A stretch of DNA of 64,000 nt, taken from positions 1 through 64,000 of the forward strand of contig NZ_JNKO01000005.1 of assembly GCF_000702885.1 (NCBI RefSeq), read 5' to 3'. The DNA comes from Oribacterium sp. P6A1 (lineage in GTDB: Bacteria; Bacillota; Clostridia; Lachnospirales; Lachnospiraceae). Each line of letters opens with the position of its first letter. Positions within the stretch are counted from its first letter, which is position 1. Positions 60,793 to 64,000 of this stretch are shown here, piece after piece. The notes under the pieces are model-generated. The model saw only the letters and a program-made list of their open reading frames with translations. It did not search any database and was not told where the DNA came from. A program made the translations under genes and the position numbers.

Positions 60793-62085
60793 TCAGGCTG
60801 CAGCTTTTTCTGTTTCTGAAACCTGAGATGCCTTAGCAGCCGTTTCAGGTTCTGTATACTGCTTATCAGCCTTTGTGATGGTTTCAGGATAAATTTCCGC
60901 AAAATCATTCTTCATGGAAACAGGAACATATCCCTGCTCTTTGTACTGTGCTGATTTCTCTTCCCAGTTCTGTGTTCCCCATTCACGTACATCATCGTCA
61001 GCAACTACCATAAATGCTTTTGCAGGATAGGGATTTCTCTTATCAATGGCATAATTCATCATACTTGTATCACTACCGCTGTTACCGAAAGCAAGTACCG
61101 GACGCTGGCCGATTTCTCTTTCAATCCATATAGTTTTGTTGGCATTCAGATTCTTCTGGATAAAACCGCCTGTAAGCACAAGCTCATCTCCGTCATTGTA
61201 CTTGAAATCCATATTGGATGATACATCCTCATTGCCCTTTACCTTAACTTCAAATTCAGTTCCGATAACATGGCTCGGAGACACATATTCACTGATAGGT
61301 GAATTGTCTACTATGGCTCTTGTAGTGGTGCGTTCTGTTCCGCTCACAACATAGATTGTGTAGTCATTGTCATAAAGGTACTTTACGACCTCTACCATGG
61401 GCAGGTAAAAACCATCTATGTAACGCATATTGTTGAAGCTTTCTGTCTTTTTCTGTCCGAACTCAACCGCATAGTCATAAAGCTCCGAAACAGTCATACC
61501 TGCATAGGCTTTTGCAAAGTTTCTTGCAAGCTCCTCTCCCGCTGTATATCCCGGCTTTATCTCACGGGCTGCTTCCTTAAGCTCCTCGGATACCTTTTCA
61601 GGATGATCCTCGAGACAGTAGCTTATGAACATGCATGTATCGTAATATGTAAAATAAGTTTCACAGGTTAAGGTTCCGTCCATATCAAATACAGCGATTC
61701 GATCCTTAACAGGAATAAATCCATCCGAATTTTCATCAACAGAAGCACTGACAAATTCAACAAGAGACTCCATGGCGGGAGAAGAAGGATCCCACTTTGG
61801 AAGTACTGCCTTCTTTTCGTTTTTCTTTTCTTCAAAAGATATGATCTTTCCGTCATCCGGTGCAGTTGTTTCCGCGACTTCTGTCACAGCTTCCGTCTCT
61901 TCTGTTTTTTCAGATTCTTTTGTTTCTTCTGTTTCCGCAATTTCAACAGTTTCTGTACTTTCTACAGTCTCTGTACTTTCTACAGTTGCAGCTTCTGTAC
62001 CTGCCACAGGAACAGAAGTGGTTTCACATGCAGTGAGACCAAGGGGCAGAGCCAATGCCAATAACAGTGAAACTAATTTTTTCAT
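60793..62085 (-). CDS. HAD-family phosphatase lipoprotein
   Basis: 430 residues. Lipobox LTAC-E at Cys 20, then a ~70-residue linker of STETVE/EETKE repeats. The catalytic part has motif I IAVFDMDGTLTCETYF, motif II YVVSGTERTTTR, a later Lys and motif IV LAFGNSGSDTSMMNYA. Ends in another Glu/Ala/Thr-rich tail. It resembles secreted phosphoserine-phosphatase/acid-phosphatase-like HADs and should dephosphorylate small molecules at the cell surface. The promoter side (62086-62316) holds a weak copy of the intergenic repeat. AGGAGG-type site is weak (GGAGGATTAAACA). Confidence 0.85.
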   Translation of the reverse strand: MKKLVSLLLALALPLGLTACETTSVPVAGTEAATVESTETVESTETVEIAETEETKESEKTEETEAVTEVAETTAPDDGKIISFEEKKNEKKAVLPKWDPSSPAMESLVEFVSASVDENSDGFIPVKDRIAVFDMDGTLTCETYFTYYDTCMFISYCLEDHPEKVSEELKEAAREIKPGYTAGEELARNFAKAYAGMTVSELYDYAVEFGQKKTESFNNMRYIDGFYLPMVEVVKYLYDNDYTIYVVSGTERTTTRAIVDNSPISEYVSPSHVIGTEFEVKVKGNEDVSSNMDFKYNDGDELVLTGGFIQKNLNANKTIWIEREIGQRPVLAFGNSGSDTSMMNYAIDKRNPYPAKAFMVVADDDVREWGTQNWEEKSAQYKEQGYVPVSMKNDFAEIYPETITKADKQYTEPETAAKASQVSETEKAAA

Positions 62086-62120
62086 ATTGTTTAATCCTCC
62101 ATATACACTGACACAAATAA

Positions 62121-62205
62121 TGTGAGTATCAAAACCGATAAAGTACGCATAGCGTTAAACTTATATCGAACTACGGGTTACTAATAAAGATTCGACACCC
62201 ACTCT
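62121..62205. repeat. Weak relatives of the intergenic repeat
   Basis: TGTGAGTATCAAAACCGATA at 62121-62140 shares GTATCAAAA and CCGATA with 29755-29770 and 26561; on the - strand GAGTGGGTGTCGAATC (62205-62190) and AACCC (62180) echo the copy B core. Stems TCGAA/TTCGA at 62166-62195. Confidence 0.35.
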
Positions 62206-62316
62206 GATAAATATAAGCTACATTTTACAATCAATCAGAGAAAAAAATAAGTGCAACTGACAGTGGAAATTAATCCCTGTCAATTACACTTTTAACTGTA
62301 TCTGAAGTATCCCGGA

Positions 62317-63822
62317 TCAGCTCCACATCTCCTCAGCTTTATTGTAATACTCCATAAGAACGGGTTTTGTGAGATGATTCACTTCAACATCTGTGTCAAC
62401 CTCATCCTTGCCGAATTTGAAAAGGGCGATAACATTGTCATCGGTAATATATTTTGTCTCAACATCAAAAGATATTTCTTCGGAAAGCTCACCTTTGCCT
62501 GCCATGTTGAAGCCCCAGTCGCCGAAGGCGGGAACCTCCATGTGATAGGGTTTAACATTGAAACCTTCACTTTCAATGGTCTTGTTGATGCACCAGAAAG
62601 CCTTTGTTGCATAGTAAGGGCTTGTGGACTGGACCACCAGTACGCCGGAATCCGAAAGACATCCGGAGCACATTCTGTAAAATATATTTGAATAAAGCTT
62701 ATTTAACACTTCTGTGTTAGGATCCGGAAGATCAACGATTATCACATCATACCGTTCTTTACAGTCTTCAAGATACTCATATGCGTCCATGTTAAAGATA
62801 TTGAGCTTATCCGAAAGAAGACTGTTTTCGTTTATATCCGTGATATTTTTGTTTGTACTGCATATCCTGATCATCTCCGAGTCAAGATCCACCAGATCTA
62901 TCTTCTTTACTTCGGGATATTTCAAGACCTCCCGGACTGCCAGACCGTCACCTCCGCCAAGGATCAGTATATTCTCCCGTTTACTCACCTCATTCATGGG
63001 AACATGGACCAATGCTTCATGATAGCGGTATTCGTCGGACGTCGAGAACTGGCAGTTTCCGTCGATGTACAGCCTTACGTCGTCCCTGTGCTTTGTCATA
63101 ACTATCTTCTGGTACTGAGTCTGCTCAATCAGCACAACTTTATCTCTGTAAAGACCGCTCTCGATGGATTCGGAGATATTGTCAGCCATGACCATGCCTT
63201 CCAGCATAGCAAAAGAAAGAAGGAAAGCCAGTGTGCGAAACACCCTGATATGATCTACTCTTTTCCCGAATCTCCACATGATTAGGAGAGCTGCAAGTAT
63301 ATTCAGAAATCCGCACAAAAAAGAAGTGGCAAAATACCCAAGCTTCGGAAGAAGGATAAGGGGAAATGCAATTGACCCTATGAGTCCGCCAATGTAGTCA
63401 AAACTGAAAATGGATGAAAGCGTCACCTTCAGGTTGTTTTCATCCTGCTCGATGATTCTTGTCATGACCGGAATCTCAGCACCGGCAAAAGCTCCTATTA
63501 TGATTATTTCAAGGTACATGACCAGCGCATAATTGGATATATAGATATTGGCAAGAAAAAGTACCAGTGAGCTGATACCTCCGATAACACCTATTCCGAG
63601 CTCGATGGATACAAAAATGTTGAAAAGATTATTTGAAAAATATTTGGAAACATAAGATCCCAGTCCCAGTGATGCCATGTAAAGTCCGATGGTCACCGAG
63701 TACTGTAGTGTGCTGTTTCCCAAAAGATAAGAACTTACTGCGCTGATGATAAGCTCGTAGCACATGGAACATCCTGAGATTATCAGGGTGGTCAGCATCA
63801 GAAGTCTGTACTTTTTACTCAT
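62317..63822 (-). CDS. Membrane-anchored spermidine-synthase-like protein
   Basis: 501 residues. Seven membrane helices in the first ~225 (ISGCSMCYELIISAVSSYLL, GAFAGAEIPVMTRI), then an aminopropyltransferase/spermidine-synthase domain: LYIDGNCQFSTSDEYRYHEA, ILGGGDGLAVREVLKYP (~285), VDLDSEMIRIC and YDVIIVDLPDPNTE (catalytic Asp). Such fusions are widespread and are often coded with DUF350 genes; the polyamine product is not certain, and some homologues act on other acceptors. Upstream is a DUF350-like gene on the same strand (46-base gap). AGGAAGG site. Confidence 0.85.
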   Translation of the reverse strand: MSKKYRLLMLTTLIISGCSMCYELIISAVSSYLLGNSTLQYSVTIGLYMASLGLGSYVSKYFSNNLFNIFVSIELGIGVIGGISSLVLFLANIYISNYALVMYLEIIIIGAFAGAEIPVMTRIIEQDENNLKVTLSSIFSFDYIGGLIGSIAFPLILLPKLGYFATSFLCGFLNILAALLIMWRFGKRVDHIRVFRTLAFLLSFAMLEGMVMADNISESIESGLYRDKVVLIEQTQYQKIVMTKHRDDVRLYIDGNCQFSTSDEYRYHEALVHVPMNEVSKRENILILGGGDGLAVREVLKYPEVKKIDLVDLDSEMIRICSTNKNITDINENSLLSDKLNIFNMDAYEYLEDCKERYDVIIVDLPDPNTEVLNKLYSNIFYRMCSGCLSDSGVLVVQSTSPYYATKAFWCINKTIESEGFNVKPYHMEVPAFGDWGFNMAGKGELSEEISFDVETKYITDDNVIALFKFGKDEVDTDVEVNHLTKPVLMEYYNKAEEMWS

Positions 63823-63868
63823 TAAAAAACGCCTTCCTAAAGGACTATAAGTCCATGTATTTGTTAAA

Positions 63869-64000
63869 TTACTGTATTACTCCGCTCACTATGAAAGCCA
63901 CTCCCATGAATATACCAAAAATCATGATGCCGGCAGCTTCATTCTTCCTGCTGAGCTCCACTCCGAAATTGAATTTTCTGTTTACGATATCAACGATAAA
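63869..64000 (-). CDS. DUF350-like membrane protein, partial
   Basis: The last 43 codons of a gene that begins outside the window: VDIVNRKFNFGVELSRKNEA then AGIMIFGIFMGVAFIVSGVI and a TAA. The amphipathic turn VELSRKNEAAGI followed by a hydrophobic helix is the DUF350 repeat. DUF350 genes often neighbour membrane spermidine synthase genes, as here. Confidence 0.75.
   Translation of the reverse strand, partial: FIVDIVNRKFNFGVELSRKNEAAGIMIFGIFMGVAFIVSGVIQ

Noticed and set aside
61772-62125. Ser/Val-rich + strand ORF
   Set aside because: Complement of the lipoprotein's STETVE-type linker.
1-64000. tRNA or rRNA genes
   Set aside because: I looked for TTCGANTCC-type arms and rRNA signatures outside coding regions and found none; a tRNA scan would settle this.

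Overview
The window looks like chromosomal DNA of an anaerobic Firmicute of the family Lachnospiraceae, probably a relative of Butyrivibrio or Pseudobutyrivibrio. Evidence: AT-rich intergenic DNA, strong AGGAGG ribosome binding sites, a FeoA-FeoB fusion, a DUF3798-type ABC transporter, lipoproteins with Ser/Glu/Thr-rich linkers, a beta-glucuronidase/GPH-symporter/AraC locus, and an AAA-ATPase/PDDEXK gene of a kind expanded in that family. The genus is inference. I found no rRNA, tRNA or CRISPR array.

Layout. 1-9 kb is accessory: zinc-ribbon proteins, a cyclase, a VOC protein, phage-like relics (3.4-4.9 kb), a candidate type I toxin-antitoxin locus with a 27-residue hydrophobic peptide (4.94-5.23 kb), an XRE/membrane-protein pair, a frameshifted SleB-like pseudogene and an AAA-ATPase/PDDEXK gene. 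9.2-15.3 kb is an operon of three secreted lipoprotein peptidases (S41, M13, S41). 15.6-22.2 kb mixes small VOC and membrane genes with many relics (IS30 transposase, half of an EAL gene, XRE and LysR fragments), a strong palindromic promoter followed by a two-repeat segment, and a methyltransferase-STAS fusion. 22.2-29.2 kb has a PdaA-like deacetylase, a large GGDEF-EAL receptor, an iron alcohol dehydrogenase, a hydrolase and a lone VOC domain.

29.2-32.5 kb is a complete preQ0/preQ1 (queuosine precursor) operon, queD-queE-folE-queC-queF, behind a leader with a possible preQ1 aptamer and an intrinsic terminator. 32.6-39.5 kb has a PfkB kinase, a cell-wall-binding protein, a two-component system and an ABC exporter whose adaptor and ATPase genes are broken by a frameshift and a deletion. 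39.6-46.4 kb has an aldo/keto reductase and a five-gene DUF3798 ABC importer operon. 46.7-51.8 kb has feoB bracketed by inverted copies of an intergenic repeat, a GNAT gene, a truncated amino-acid ABC gene and a LysR gene. 51.9-60.4 kb has a fourth VOC paralogue, a HAD hydrolase and a glucuronide-use locus (GH3, GH2, GPH symporter, divergent AraC). 60.4-60.65 kb is a dense set of stem-loops, probably a structured RNA or small mobile repeat. The window ends with a HAD-family lipoprotein and a membrane spermidine-synthase-like gene next to a partial DUF350 gene.

The most noteworthy items are the small toxin locus with its convergent antisense promoter and flanking inverted repeat, the structured 60.4-kb element, the queD leader, the methyltransferase-STAS fusion, and the amplified family of small VOC proteins.
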